DNA of 64,000 bases from Hermatobates lingyangjiaoensis (taxonomy: Eukaryota > Arthropoda > Insecta > Hemiptera > Hermatobatidae), in contig JAPFBL010001617.1 in the NCBI GenBank assembly GCA_026182355.1, positions 5,439,001 through 5,503,000 of the forward strand, written 5' to 3'. The position numbers and the translations under genes are program-made. The notes under the pieces were generated by a model. The model made no database searches. It saw only the letters and a program-made list of their open reading frames with translations, and was not told the origin of the DNA. This document shows positions 55,601 to 64,000 of this stretch, one piece after another; position 1 is the first letter of the stretch; each line of letters starts with the position of its first letter.

Positions 55601-58600
55601 ATATTGCCCAAAAATAATAGGGCACATTTACACCGTAGGGATCATTTTTGTATAGAACATGAATTTGATTCATTAAAGATATGGCCGTAGCGTGCTAACA
55701 AACTTTAGTGAACACACCCAGTGATCCATACAGACATCACTGCAAAAACGTAAAAGAAGGGCTTTTTGGGACCTCAACACTTGTAAATCCCTCAAAATCT
55801 CGAAATCAAATTTTTAATGACTACTAGTCTTTACTTACAGTAAAACAAAAAATCTGTTAGGACTAACAGAAACTTATCTAAACAATAAGGAAGGGCAGAT
55901 GTACAAAATTAACTTTCTTTAATGAAATCCAAAATGTTTTACCCATTCAATTAATTTATAATAATTTAATTAATCACTCCGTTAATTAATTACCCAAATG
56001 AAATCTCAAAAACGAATTGGCGGCACTTGGTAAACCAAACCTACTAAAATGTTAAACATCTAGAGATGTGCTTTAAAAAATAATTTTGAACACAGAGCAA
56101 ACAGAAAAACATGTTAACAAATCTTTATTAACAGAATTATGTATTAAAAAATATGGAAAACATGCTACTTACACCCAGATACTGAAAGGAACTACTATTA
56201 AGGTAACTGATACAATCACATGCGGGAGCAGCAATGTACGAACCATCTTGAAGAAAAGGTATAAATGTATCAGAAAGCAATCTCTTCCATATTTTATTAC
56301 AATCCTCTTTATATTCAGCTAAAAGCAGATAATTGTTAACAAAAAGTTTTTTTTTAAGGATTTATTTCTTTCATGAAGAAGGAACTCAGGAAAAACAAAC
56401 AATTTCACCTCACCCGTACTACCAAGTTGTTCTAGAAGAGTCATAAAAGTATCGAAAGCCGATATAAGAATTTTTTTATTATGAGATTTGATGTGCACTA
56501 TAATACACTCAGTAATATCGTCCAGGGACAAATAACACAAGTCCATGTGGTGTTTTATAAGAGAGTTTAATGTTACAAGCATAACCACGTATAGGTCAAT
56601 CTCTTCTTCCTGAAACATTAATTTTTAAGGCAAGATACCAACTAGCATCAGCAAATTTCTCATTAGGGGAGAAAAAACAAGACGAACTTGTAAGGACAAA
56701 AATTATCATACAGTTGTTATAAAGGATATCGTTTAATTTTCTTAAAATACTTCCATTTTTTAAATTTATCAATCTGATGTATACATATAGAAAATGTACA
56801 GATGCAGCTTTTGAAAACTCTAGATAGAACTGAATAAATTTGAACAATAACCTTTAAAATTTAACGGATGATTCCAAAGTCTATCATCACAGGCCTAAAA
56901 TGTATGTTTGTTTCAAAATTAAAAACCCATTAATATTAACTGTGATAAAAAATGCTTTAGGTTAAAATTCGAAATAATTACCTACGAATATTAAGTTTTT
57001 ATCTTTAGAAGTGGTCACATTTAAAATATTGAAAACCATGATTCTAGAATAGCACTATAAAATATTAATATCAAACTATTTTTTACCTCTATTTTCTTCA
57101 AGTTACTCAGTAAAAACTTTACAATCCAGGGCTGAATAGCTTCAGACTTCTGATCAAACTGATCTCCACAATGAAGGATCTGTAACAACTCTCCATTTCG
57201 AACTGTACTTGAAATCAATGCATTCAAGCACTTGACTGCTTCTACCTTTGACTCACTATCTAAAATAAAAATTAAAAGTAATACTAATTTTAAATATATA
57301 AAATTAAAAAAAAAGATTTTCACAATTACGTTTTATTAATTTTTCTTTTTATGAATAAATATGAATACATTGTAAGTACGTAACTAGAGGAATATAAGGA
57401 GTTCCAGTACTTTATCAACAAGAAGGAACAACAAGTACATACAGATTCCACGACAAGGTTCCCTAAATAAAATCTCACCATTGAAAAATAATGGATAAGT
57501 TTATTATTATAACACAAATCATGACAAGAGTTGAATATAATTAAATATTTTTTAATTAGAATGTTAACAGAGACTTGCGATGTTTACTTCATGTATTCAA
57601 TTATGATTAAATTTAAATAATATGTGTAAGACTTAAGAATCATGTAAATTTGGCAAGAAAAATATTCAAAGTGGTTGCAATTTTTAAAAAGCTCCTGCGA
57701 AAGAGTTACGGTTAACCGAAGCCTTTTTAAGACGTCATACATATCCAATTTGGATTAAATTTTAACTACAAGTATAAGACAATAAATTATATAAAAACAA
57801 TTTCAGAAAAGATCATGGAAGTGTCCTCGAATCTCTAAATGCTCCTCACTCTTAAGAGACATACGGAAGGGAGGGCGCAGAGCATACATGTTAAAATTCC
57901 ATAAATATGCAATTTTGATTACATTTAAACATGCATATAAGTAAAATTAACATGTAACATGTTCTAAGGGTGACTGTAGAATTGATTCATCCTGAATCTC
58001 TATAAACCCATCAATCATTGAAATATATGGGGCGCATAAACCCTATATAAAACTTCATATGCAGTCGAATTTGATACAATATTTATATTGAATAGGTGAT
58101 TTTGGCTACTGATGTATGAACAGTTTAAAAGACTCTTTTGGCTACTGAAACATTCTGCTCATACAACAAAAACACACAGATTTGTGAAACGAAACAGGTT
58201 TCAATATCCAATAAAATATATGGATTGAGGGGACCCCAAAACTTGCATGTCCGTTGAAAACTCGACACCCACAATTTTCCTAAACGCAATACTTTCATAA
58301 GATCATATTTCATATAAACAGGAACAAGTGTTAAGTCTATGGAATGAAAGATCAATATGATATTACAATTATTCAGTCGAAGCCAGGTAATTACAAATTC
58401 CGTTTAATGAACTCTACAACATTCGACGAAGTAACTTTTATAAATTAAGTTACAATGTTTGAAAACTTCCTGAACCCAGTCAACAACGGGTATTACCGCT
58501 CGACTTAATACTTCAACAATGAAGTTAAGATTTAATTGTTGCGAAACAAGACAGAACATTTAATATTTCAACAAAGAAAATAATCAACTGCAATAAAAGT

Positions 58601-61600
58601 GGGAATATCCTTATAAATAAAAGAAAGGTTTTGTTTCTTTACGTTTCATACATTACAGAGACCGAATTCACCCTTAGAAAAATTTCTGTCCATCGGTTTG
58701 TCCACAAAATTTTGTCACAAGTAAACTCAGCCACCATAAGACATATCAAACTGAAACTTTTACAGTACATTTATGTAGGTCTAACTTAAAATATAGGCTC
58801 TGAATTGATTGGAAATTCAAGGTAGAAGTGAAGTTATGGACGTTTAAAGAAAAAACGTTTGTCACAAGTAAACTCAGCCACCATGAGGCATAGCAAACTG
58901 AAACTTTGACACTAGATTTATTTATGTCTAACTTAAAATCTAAGATTTAAATGGATTGAAAATTCAACGCAGAAACGAAGTTATGGACTTTTAAACTCTC
59001 TTTGGCCAACTTTTCAGACATGTTTATTTTGAAAATATACAGGAATAGTAAGTAGGTATTGTTAGTTGATTTTAATTTCATTTGCATTTAAGCTCCCAGT
59101 AAGAGATAATTGCCAAGATATTCTCCAGAGTTCAAGATGTACTCTATATTCAGAATAAATGACTTTGTGAAGGAGCAATTCTCAACCTCTACTGATGAAC
59201 AGGCAGGAAAAATCAACAAACAAGTTCTTGCGCTATATTAAGAAAGAACTCACAAGTCAGTAAACAGAGTGATTAGTGATGAGGAAGCAGTTCATTATCC
59301 AACTGAATTTTTTGACTCTGTGACTGCTCCTGGACTGCCTGTTCATGAGTAAAAACTTAAAGTAGGAGTACCAATCATGCTGCGATTTAGTATCACTAAT
59401 TGCATGTTACGAAGCTTGATTGCCCCAAAAATGTTCAACGGGACACAACTCTGAGTTCGTGTTTGCACAGATACGCCATAGAAACAGACATCATGACTTT
59501 GTCTGGTGTGGTACTGGGAGCCTGTGTGTATATCAGGCATATCATTGATTCCGAGCCACTATCCATTTCCATTCAAACAATTGTAATGTCACGTCAGCAT
59601 CTGTTTCGCAATAGCGGTAACTAAGTCACAAGAGGAAACTCTATCTCCCAAAGGAATTGAAGTGAGTGAGACCAAGTTTTTCTCACATAGTCAATTGTAG
59701 TTTGCTCATGAGTCAGAGGTTTCAACTCTTTGTTCTTCCATGAACATGATGGACAGACAGCTAATATGATATATACAGAGGCATTTACTTAATACTGTAT
59801 TAACAATGATATTTTCTACTATTCTATAATTTTTAATAATATTTTGGAATAACATGTATCATCTCCATAAAAGAAATTATTGATATCATAGTAGATTGAA
59901 AGAAATAACTGGTAATGTTTGTGACATTAATGTATTGCGAAATGAATGACATTTCTTGGAGATAAATTTGCTTTAGTCGTAATTGCAGAACTTGCTGAGA
60001 TGGATTGGTAGGAGGGCAGGCTCTGATATACACACTAACGACGGGCTTCATTTGACCTCAAGCTACCTACCTAATTGCCTTTTACCTCGGTAAATCTGTT
60101 ATAACAAATTCCTTTCTATACTTGATGGTCTAATTATTCACGTCTATTGTAACAGATATGGATTTATAAAAATGAATGAGAGCTGTATTAAAGAAATTCG
60201 CTAATTTATTTCTTTGATATGAGGACTGAGGAGCCGTGGACGGAGACAGAGGTAAATGGAGTGCTGGTGGAGTTTGAGTTTTGAGTTAGTGGCAAAGTGT
60301 TAATCTTGATTTACAACTGCCCACTGGGATCCAGAAGTGTATTAAACGCTTGAGGACTCCGAGATGGAGTTGGATCTGATAGTTGTCGCTTTAAGTAAAT
60401 GTATTTACAGAGGAGTTATGAGACCATCAACCCCTTTGATGCCATCAACCACCACTTAGTCCACTACAATATGCATTAACATAGAGTACATTACACAAGC
60501 ATACTCAGCGGAACTCTTTAGTGTATTAGTTTACGATTCGCCCACTAATCTACAAAAATGTTGAAATGAATCATCAAAGAATGTCACTTATCAAAATCAA
60601 TATAAATTTAATTTCTTAAAAATTACTCACAAAAAAGAAAAACGTAAAAAATATCTACACTTTCATCTGTATTTAGAAAACATGATAATGCAAAAGTAAA
60701 TAAACGTATAAGAAAATAACATCTACATTTTCACTTGAATTCAAAACAATAGTTTTTAAAGATAAAATGGATATATTAATATTTCATGATTTTTCGACAG
60801 GTCACTTCCTAGTAATTAATAAATAAAAAAGGAAATGCAATAAAATAAATATAAATCAAATATAATAATTGAAATAAATACAATGAAGAAGATAGCAAAT
60901 AAATTACACCTGTTATCAGATTTTACTTACCTGAACAATTTAGAAACTGCCGTATCGCAGAAAATACTTTTGGAATCAAACCAGTCTGAAGCCGTTGATA
61001 TGGAGAAATAGTAACAAGTGATGTTAAACAACTAATAAATGTTGTAGAATTGCTTGGATGAGACGAGTTTAAAATATCACATAAAGTAGAATGCATTGAC
61101 GTTACCACTTCACTCAGAACTTGTGAGTAAGACGTGAAGCATCCTGATTCACTAAAATTAAAGCACATCCAAATCTTGTTACTACTATATCATTCTAGCA
61201 TAAATGTATAATAATACTAAAACACAGTTACTACCCGAACTTGCTTTTTTACATTTTAAATAACACAAATCTCGACAAAGAAAAATAGATTTCTTACCGA
61301 TGAAGTTGTCCTATCAACTAATATTAAGTAAACATTTTGACAATAAAAACCTTAAAAAATTGACATTAAACATATTTCTAGATCAACAGTTTAATCATGA
61401 ACTAAAAATTACATAGTTGACAGAAAATTTCAATTACCTATGGAGGGCATGTGATAAATATGGTTTTGCTGAACATAGCAAGTGTTTTACAACTGTAGCA
61501 CACTTCATTTTGAGTTTAAGAGATGGCTCTATTTTTATAGCTAGTTGAAGACAATTTTGTGACAGAAGTACAGTATAGTAACCCGAAAAAGTTCTTTCAT

Positions 61601-64000
61601 TACATACCTAAAAACATATTCTTATCAAATAAAATGAAACAATGTGAAAAAACAAATTTACAATTTCAACTCACTTTAACCGTCTGTAATATGAGATTTA
61701 AAGCTTCTAATCGTGCTCTTGCTTCTTCAACTTCAACATTACCAGCATTGAACTCAGGGTTACCCAAGCCAGTATTCGTTAAATCTTTTATTAAATAATC
61801 TCCACCTGTAGAAATTGTGTTTTCCAATTTATTTTTCTGTTTTTTTAATTCAATTGCAGGCTAAAAAAATTACTTGTTATAACATTATAAAAGTTACTAT
61901 ATACAACACTCCAATAAACAAAAGCTGTACGGTTCAATTTAATTAACAGAGAAACATGAATAAAATAAATGTAATCACTGAATGTAAACTTAATCCAGTA
62001 ATCAGTTAAAGAAAATCATTTATGACTGATTTCTATGAAAATAAAAAAAAATTTCTTTTGAATACAAAATAAAGGTAATATAATCACAAGAATAACATTA
62101 TATTTCTACAAAAGGTAAAATAACTTAATTATAAAAAAAAATAATTATCAGAAAAACTCACACAAAAATGCGAACTGTTTAACACATTTCTTTTCTATTA
62201 GTAAAGTGATTGTGAAAAAATTCAATCTCGAGATTTTGACGGGATTCATGTTTTGAGGTCAACAAAGTTATTTTATGAAGTTTTTTCCATGATGTCGTGT
62301 GTGTGTGAGGTGTGGGTGGGTGGGTGAGTGAGTGAGTCTTTATCCAAAAGTTTGTGTAGACGTTACGGTCCAGAATCTTTGATGGATCAACTTGATATTT
62401 CACACAAAAATTGGCCTCACATTGTAAATGTGATATAGTTTGGGGGAAATAATGCATGATGGGAAAGTCACTTTTTAGTCAAACTGTGTTTTTAAACATT
62501 TCTTTTTGTCCCCTACAACTAATTCTAGATTTTTGAAATGTTGACATTATCTTTGGAACTACAAAATCAATAACTGGAAAAATCCTCATATTTTTAAAAC
62601 AACTGAAAACTTTTTTTTTTAATAAAATGTAAACAGTCTGATCTATAATTTAATCTGAAAGCTTGTAAGGAAGATACAAACCATAACGTTTGACGGATGA
62701 AGCTCAAAGTATACCTAAAAATAGAGCATTATGTGGCGGATGAGTTGATATGTTGTTTTTTCAAAATTGCATTAACTAATCAAGCGATATTGCAAGTTTT
62801 CTGTTTTTAGAAATTTTTTTTTTGACACTAAACGGCTAATTAAAAAACAATTAAATTTTGCCAAAAAATTGATCGGAAAATTAGTAATTTATAAAAAAAA
62901 ATCCGTGGAATTTCAATTACTGCAAAGGGCAAAAGATCTATACAAACAGAATATTCACCCTGGACTAATGGATGTAACTTAAAAACGAAATATAGAACTT
63001 GTTGCTACAGTTAATAAATACATCAAATGACTAAAAAGGCACATACATTTTCAAACTTACTACATATCACATTCTTACATGTGTAATGAAAAAACGACAA
63101 AACTTGTTTTAACTTATATAGTAAGTCATGACAAGTACTAATAATGGTAAATGTGAGTAATAACACTATAAACAAGGAAAGAAGTTTTACCTCACATTTA
63201 TGTATTACCTTATATTTCTATTGTATATATATAAATACCTCAGACTATAAATATCAAAAACCAATTAAAATAATTACAAAGACTCTTTCACCAATTAATA
63301 AATATTTAAAATACAAAATATTTAAATATTGTTAATACGACAAAGTCAAAAGAGGAGTTCAAATTTACCTTAAAAGAACTAGCTTTTGAATTAGATGTAG
63401 GATAAACACTGGGAGCAGCGATTGGGTAGAGAGGTTTAGGAAGTTTGAATGTTACGAGACCCATAGTAAGGCCCAAAACGGCACATCCAAGAACACAGTC
63501 AATTTTATTTTTTAACCATTCAGAAATGGTTGGGAGGACTTGCACAATCGAACCTAACAGAAGGGCCCATACCTGAAACATAAATTTAGTTAAATTAAAA
63601 GTTTTTATTTAGCTGCAAAAGGATCTTTTCCACACAAATAACATTAATGTTACTTCAATAACTCTATAAATGCATCTTTATAAAACATGGTTTAGAACTG
63701 TTAGTTATTGGAAGTTGTTTACTACCGTACTTGTAAGGTACAGCCTACTTCCTTTCATGTAACAATTTCTGTTTATGTAATGTTCTGCTAGATAGTTTTC
63801 AACAATATACATATGCTCAAATGCACTTGTAACTTCTTTTCTAAATATTACCTTATTGAACTGGGGACATTGAATTTTTCAAGTTAGTAAAAGAATTAAT
63901 AACACCTCAGGAAAAATAATTATACTTAGCTACTTACAGTTCTAAATTTTACTAGCCACCATTTCCAATTTTTCTGGAAATTAACAGCATATTTCAAAGA
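43345..64000 (-). CDS. HEATR6: HEAT repeat-containing protein 6, 3' portion (15 coding exons)
   Basis: Large alpha-solenoid (HEAT/ARM) protein; the molecular role of HEATR6 is poorly known. Exons in transcript order: 64000-63938 (entering from outside the window), 63572-63369, 61860-61675, 61607-61438, 61151-60931, 57259-57087, 56609-56414, 56318-56173, 54866-54744, 53903-53785, 52745-52667, 52430-52287, 48341-48264, 47882-47667, 43614-43345. They total 2388 nt, 795 codons plus TGA, with every phase compatible and every intron GT-AG. Family landmarks: KPLYPIAAPSVYPT near the first exons, ISPYQRLQTGLIPKVFSAI, RAVWALGNLS, VRWNACYA, FKLRLNACIALCSVPER and DFRESKHQNSLFQQLC, each lined up with the vertebrate protein as I remember it. 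The vertebrate protein is about 1180 aa, so the N-terminal part lies to the right of the window. Introns hold mariner, Helitron and Penelope-like insertions. Confidence 0.92.
43949..44952 (-). mobile_element. Mariner transposon, full length but decayed, in last HEATR6 intron
   Basis: Ends are inverted: ATTAAATAACGAAACTGAA at the left and its complement near 44930-44945. TA precedes the left end (TATA-CGAGG). About 1 kb, the usual mariner size. Minus-strand fragments in order: EERIVKVHMKLGNACTEIRN, GEDVLKNSPGRPSISK, RVSTNTVCN-like remains and, at 44201-44461, LERIICFWKDNRGFFHMI with FHFHREPKKLEWV, matching the FL..IVTGDETW..HYDPE...S..W...GSPRPKK part of mariner. Several stops and shifts make it inactive. 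Confidence 0.85.
44965..45080 (-). mobile_element. Repeat tail, family C
   Basis: AAAACACACAAAATTCACTGCGACATTTCG and GGAGGGTGAAGAGATG parallel the copies at 10.3 and 17.2 kb. Minus strand reads GAAATGTCGCAGTGAATTTT; the CTGATGA core is damaged. It directly follows the mariner right end. Confidence 0.5.
45225..46735 (+). mobile_element. Helentron-like non-autonomous element
   Basis: Starts TCTATATATATAAAAATGAA, then GTATGTCTATCTGTACTCG, and ends CCCGGGTAAAGCAGGGTAGA followed by TCAGCAAGTA. This start and end pair is typical of Helentron-type rolling-circle elements in insects. No helicase or Rep coding inside. The stretch 46436-46665 is shared with 31270-31510. Confidence 0.65.
47110..47510 (+). 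pseudogene. Penelope-like reverse transcriptase relic
   Basis: Plus-strand pieces read FMKCIIRKGVRWYCYVGDIL (YVDD changed to YVGD) and YRKLTSVSIYIHNLSSKP, matching VKWYRYVDDIL and YRKPT....HFYSSHP of the 35 kb copy. Many stops. Sits in the last HEATR6 intron. Confidence 0.75.
47667..47882 (-). CDS. HEATR6: HEATR6 exon
   Basis: Acceptor TTTTTAATGTAG, donor GTATGT, 72 codons. Contains CNHFKLRLNACIALCSVPER and YLHVWQSILDGL, and ends DFRESKHQNSLFQQ, matching CKNFKVRI..AALSVPGKR and DFLEFKYCVSLR. Confidence 0.95.
48264..48341 (-). CDS. HEATR6: HEATR6 small exon with the VRWNACYA signature
   Basis: Acceptor GTATTTTATTAG, donor GTAAGT, 26 codons. Starts VRWNACYASSLLLQN and ends TWL. The VRWNACYA motif is the best single family signature here. 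No open reading frame search of ordinary length would show it. Confidence 0.94.
48433..48475. repeat. (TA)n microsatellite
   Basis: About 43 bases of TA, in the HEATR6 intron, just before a Penelope-like nest. Confidence 0.95.
48620..48700 (+). mobile_element. Repeat tail, family D
   Basis: Plus-strand copy of the tail at 37.3 kb: GAAAAAGGTTTTGAATAAAG, CAGAAACGTTGG. Terminal fragment only. Confidence 0.45.
48849..48891 (-). ncRNA. Hammerhead-ribozyme-like motif (family A)
   Basis: Minus strand: CTGACGA (48887-48881), stem GACC/GGTT, GAAA (48862-48859), AGATAT, AGTC (48852-48849). Helix I partner is CGCT, weaker than GACT elsewhere, and the helix III palindrome is broken (AGATAT). Confidence 0.5.
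49473..49517 (+). ncRNA. Hammerhead-like motif, core mutated (family A)
   Basis: CTAACGA (49479-49485) replaces CTGACGA, which should abolish cleavage. GAAA (49504-49507), AGATCT and AGTC are kept. Confidence 0.5.
49557..49602. repeat. (TA)n microsatellite
   Basis: About 45 bases of TA directly after the family A terminus. Confidence 0.95.
49645..49736. repeat. Inverted repeat with 32-bp arms
   Basis: Arms 49645-49676 and 49705-49736 are near-perfect complements (ACGAGTTCAAAATTAAAGAA / TTCTTGAATTTTGAACTCGT). Another head-to-head pair of repeat ends, again bounded by TA repeats. Confidence 0.75.
49830..50210. repeat. Penelope-like tail fragments, other families
   Basis: Contains minus-strand CCTGACGACGAGGACATCGA and plus-strand CTTGATAATGGTCAATGAAA then ACCGAAACATG. 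Both are hammerhead-core-like patterns (CTGACGA; TTGATAA with GAAAC). The part at 50085-50150 resembles 46975-47060 (GATCTACC, TTCTGAAGC). Confidence 0.4.
50345..51090 (-). mobile_element. Penelope-like element, family B, with inverted termini
   Basis: The left end (50380-50465) read on minus gives CCTGATAATGATGTATAAAT, ACATCGAAACGTTGA and AAGTTCATTTCCAAGAC. The right end (51005-51080) is the same sequence on plus. Between them, minus strand 50780-51000 reads LNHTFDFENSDIVNMLT and RIIYEIIRIHKTPN, like the C-terminal part after GIY-YIG in Penelope-like proteins. Same architecture as the family A copy: truncated body, inverted terminus on the 5' side. Confidence 0.7.
50420..50470 (-). ncRNA. 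Hammerhead-like motif, family B
   Basis: CTGATAA (one base off CUGANGA), a perfect GATGTA/TACATC stem, GAAAC, then GTTG. ACGT here is also a palindrome in the helix III position, as AGATCT is in family A. Confidence 0.5.
51430..51640. repeat. Repeat tail, family E, and TA run
   Basis: TCTCTCCTGAAGCCGGTTCAAACAGAAAATTAGAG (51518-51552) resembles 52115-52145 (TCTCTCCTGATAATGGTTCA, AATCGAAAATAG). Both have CTGA.., a stem and GAAAA. A short TA run at 51602-51621 leads into the family A copy. Confidence 0.4.
51638..51955 (-). mobile_element. Penelope-like family A 3' end
   Basis: On the minus strand this is the element tail only: GAGGGCAATAGCCTCATCGA, the pyrimidine-rich untranslated stretch, then the terminal repeat. 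It matches 36460-36760. TA runs border both sides. Confidence 0.82.
51677..51719 (-). ncRNA. Hammerhead-ribozyme-like motif (family A, best kept)
   Basis: GACT, CTGACGA (51715-51709), stem GACT/GGTT, GAAA (51690-51687), the perfect palindrome AGATCT, then AGTC (51680-51677). Core, helix I pairing and helix III palindrome are all intact, making this the best copy to test. Confidence 0.6.
51976..52150 (+). repeat. Repeat tail, family E, second copy
   Basis: Plus strand ends with TCTCTCCTGATAATGGTTCA then AATCGAAAATAG. Lies 140 bases from a HEATR6 coding exon. Confidence 0.4.
52287..52430 (-). CDS. HEATR6: HEATR6 exon
   Basis: Acceptor TTTAACACAG, donor GTATTT, 48 codons. Begins VKACVARSVGLLLSLM and ends ISTVDLMK, directly before the VRWNACYA exon as in vertebrates. 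Confidence 0.92.
52667..52745 (-). CDS. HEATR6: HEATR6 small exon
   Basis: Acceptor CCATTGCAG, donor GTCAGT (weaker than most), 79 nt. Encodes MDRRFIEEISILRLI and ends LANDRAL. It joins in phase 0 to VKACVARSVG, matching KDKVKSNAVRALG. Confidence 0.85.
53785..53903 (-). CDS. HEATR6: HEATR6 exon
   Basis: Acceptor ATATTTTTTAG, donor GTAAGT, 119 nt, leaving phase 2. Encodes EPFIYDIGEILIKSVSDDDS and RYRAVWALGNLSAIL, matching the vertebrate NVRAKAAWSLGNLTD block almost residue for residue. Confidence 0.94.
54290..54600 (+). repeat. Dispersed repeat R3-like, copy 2
   Basis: GACACAGACATCATCG, AAAAAAGGACTTTGGGGTCCTCAA and ACTTACAGTAAAGTA parallel the copy at 55300-55860. In a HEATR6 intron; the open frame inside is incidental. 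Confidence 0.6.
54744..54866 (-). CDS. HEATR6: HEATR6 exon
   Basis: Acceptor TTTGTTTCAG, 41 codons, donor GTAATT. Encodes EASQITLMTLLYGCC and HSIVRKAAFHTLGSLLVLQD, a clear HEAT helix pair matching [21 protein letters not shown]. Confidence 0.9.
55300..55860 (+). repeat. Dispersed repeat R3-like, copy 3
   Basis: Contains AACTTTCCCATGACGCAATA, TAGGGCACATTTACACCGTA, ATACAGACATCACTGCAAAAAC and TTTACTTACAGTAAAACAAA. It links the first half seen at 25.3 kb with the second half seen at 54.5 kb, so it is probably the most complete copy. Confidence 0.6.
56173..56318 (-). CDS. HEATR6: HEATR6 exon
   Basis: Acceptor ATCTGCTTTTAG, donor GTAAGT. Encodes EYKEDCNKIWKRLLSD and FIPFLQDGSYIAAPACDCIS. Family match at the P.LQ..ACDA region. 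Confidence 0.9.
56414..56609 (-). CDS. HEATR6: HEATR6 exon
   Basis: Acceptor ATGTTTCAG, donor GTGAGG, 196 nt, leaving phase 1. Starts EEEIDLYVVMLVTLNSLI and ends FMTLLEQLGST. It lines up with the block that reads RLEALQVLTLLAR in vertebrates. Confidence 0.88.
57087..57259 (-). CDS. HEATR6: HEATR6 exon
   Basis: Acceptor TTTTATTTTAG, donor GTAAAA. Completes a split Asp codon, then SESKVEAVKCLNALIS, and ends IQPWIVKFLLSNLKKIE. The PWIVK.L segment parallels the PCWLIRLCI block of the vertebrate protein. Confidence 0.9.
58100..58370 (-). repeat. Possible R3-related repeat
   Basis: Minus strand has AAGTTTTGGGGTCCCCTCAA and GTGTCGAGTTTTCAACGGAC. The order of pieces only loosely follows R3. Confidence 0.3.
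58636..59830 (+). mobile_element. Helitron relic with helicase end (copy 4), in HEATR6 intron
   Basis: Plus-strand pieces in order: EQAGKINKQVLALY, THKSVNRVISDEEAVHYPTE, PGLPVHE, KLKVGVPIML, KMFNGTQL, EPVCISGISLIPS, FPFKQL, FAIAVTKSQEETLSPKGIEV. This is the Pif1-like helicase C-terminus of Helitrons (YPTEFLNSL.PSG.PPH.L.LKVG.PIMLLRNL....LCNGT). Broken by stops. A block of roughly 100 bases is tandemly duplicated upstream (about 58725-58985). Confidence 0.82.
60931..61151 (-). CDS. HEATR6: HEATR6 exon
   Basis: Acceptor TTTAATTTTAG, donor GTAAGT, 221 nt. Encodes SESGCFTSYSQVL through CLTSLVTISPYQRLQTGL and IPKVFSAIRQFL. The PYxRL..GL.KV segment is a strong family match. Confidence 0.93.
61438..61607 (-). 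CDS. HEATR6: HEATR6 exon
   Basis: Acceptor ATGTTTTTAG, donor GTAATT, 170 nt, leaving phase 2. Encodes VCNERTFSGYYTVLL and then IEPSLKLKMKCATVVKHLL. It matches the vertebrate block with the GYW motif followed by DPSPKTR..ALQVLSAIL. Confidence 0.85.
61675..61860 (-). CDS. HEATR6: HEATR6 exon
   Basis: Acceptor TTTTTTTAG, donor GTGAGT, 62 codons in phase 0. Starts with a lysine-rich linker (PAIELKKQKNK) and ends EEARARLEALNLILQTVK. It corresponds to the linker and the helix before the central HEAT repeats. Confidence 0.85.
62190..62480 (-). repeat. Dispersed repeat R3, inverted copy
   Basis: Minus strand reads GACTTTCCCATCATGCATTA, CCCCCAAACTATATCAC and CAATGTGAGGCCAATTTTTG as at 25.38 kb. Interrupted by a G/T-rich simple repeat. 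Confidence 0.65.
62298..62338 (+). repeat. GT/GGTG/GAGT simple repeat
   Basis: GTGTGTGTGAGGTGTGGGTG passing into GGTGGGTGAGTGAGTGAGT. A short purine/T-rich simple sequence inside the R3 copy. Confidence 0.85.
63369..63572 (-). CDS. HEATR6: HEATR6 exon
   Basis: Acceptor TGTTTCAG, donor GTAAAT, 68 codons, phase 0. Begins VWALLLGSIVQVLP and contains KLPKPLYPIAAPSVYPTS, which lines up with the conserved LYPTPLPQYD segment of the vertebrate protein. Confidence 0.88.
63938..64000 (-). CDS. HEATR6: HEATR6 exon (partial, cut by window edge)
   Basis: Open in frame from the window edge for 21 codons, ending FRT before GTAAGT. It joins in phase 0 to the next exon, which starts VWALLLGS. Similarity to the family here is weak; the call rests on the donor and the phase. 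Confidence 0.6.

Noticed and set aside
56596..56847. 83-aa minus-strand frame upstream of a HEATR6 exon
   Set aside because: It runs through the intron into the acceptor at 56609. The spliced exon joins the previous exon in phase without it, and the extra residues have no family match.

Overview
This window is AT-rich animal nuclear DNA, most likely from an arthropod and probably an insect. The evidence is spliced genes with small coding exons, a ribosomal protein closest to the insect form, and decayed copies of several eukaryotic transposon classes: Jockey LINEs, Penelope-like elements, Helitrons and mariner. I see no operons, bacterial signals or CRISPR. I could not fix the species.

Layout: about 1-29 kb holds no cellular gene that I can support. 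It contains dispersed repeats, two Jockey fragments (4.2-4.8 kb on minus; 19.6-22.1 kb on plus), a 36-bp minisatellite that grew inside the second one (21.05-21.81 kb), a mariner relic, Helitron helicase relics and several palindromic transposon ends. At 30.0-33.6 kb (minus) lies a complete ribosomal protein L23 (uL14) gene: five coding exons, 140 aa, with a first intron that appears to use a GC-AG boundary. At 34.9-36.8 kb (plus) lies a decayed Penelope-like element with a reverse transcriptase, a GIY-YIG remnant and a hammerhead-ribozyme-like 3' end. The stretch 37-43 kb is repeats and intergenic DNA.

From 43.3 kb to the right edge (minus) runs the 3' part of a HEAT-repeat gene that I assign to HEATR6: 15 coding exons whose phases all match, 795 codons plus stop, with the 5' end beyond the window. 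Its introns are full of transposons: a full-length mariner with both ends, a Helentron-like element, a Helitron relic and a nest of Penelope-like copies joined head to head.

The strongest unusual signal is the Penelope-like terminal sequence, seen at least six times. It carries a hammerhead core (CTGACGA, a 4-bp stem, GAAA), and the place of helix III is taken by the palindrome AGATCT. That arrangement fits a ribozyme working as a dimer. Several copies are inverted head to head, and one junction falls within a base or two of the predicted cleavage site. Similar cores occur in unrelated repeat tails across the window. The two host genes are ordinary housekeeping genes; everything else is the debris of mobile DNA around them.
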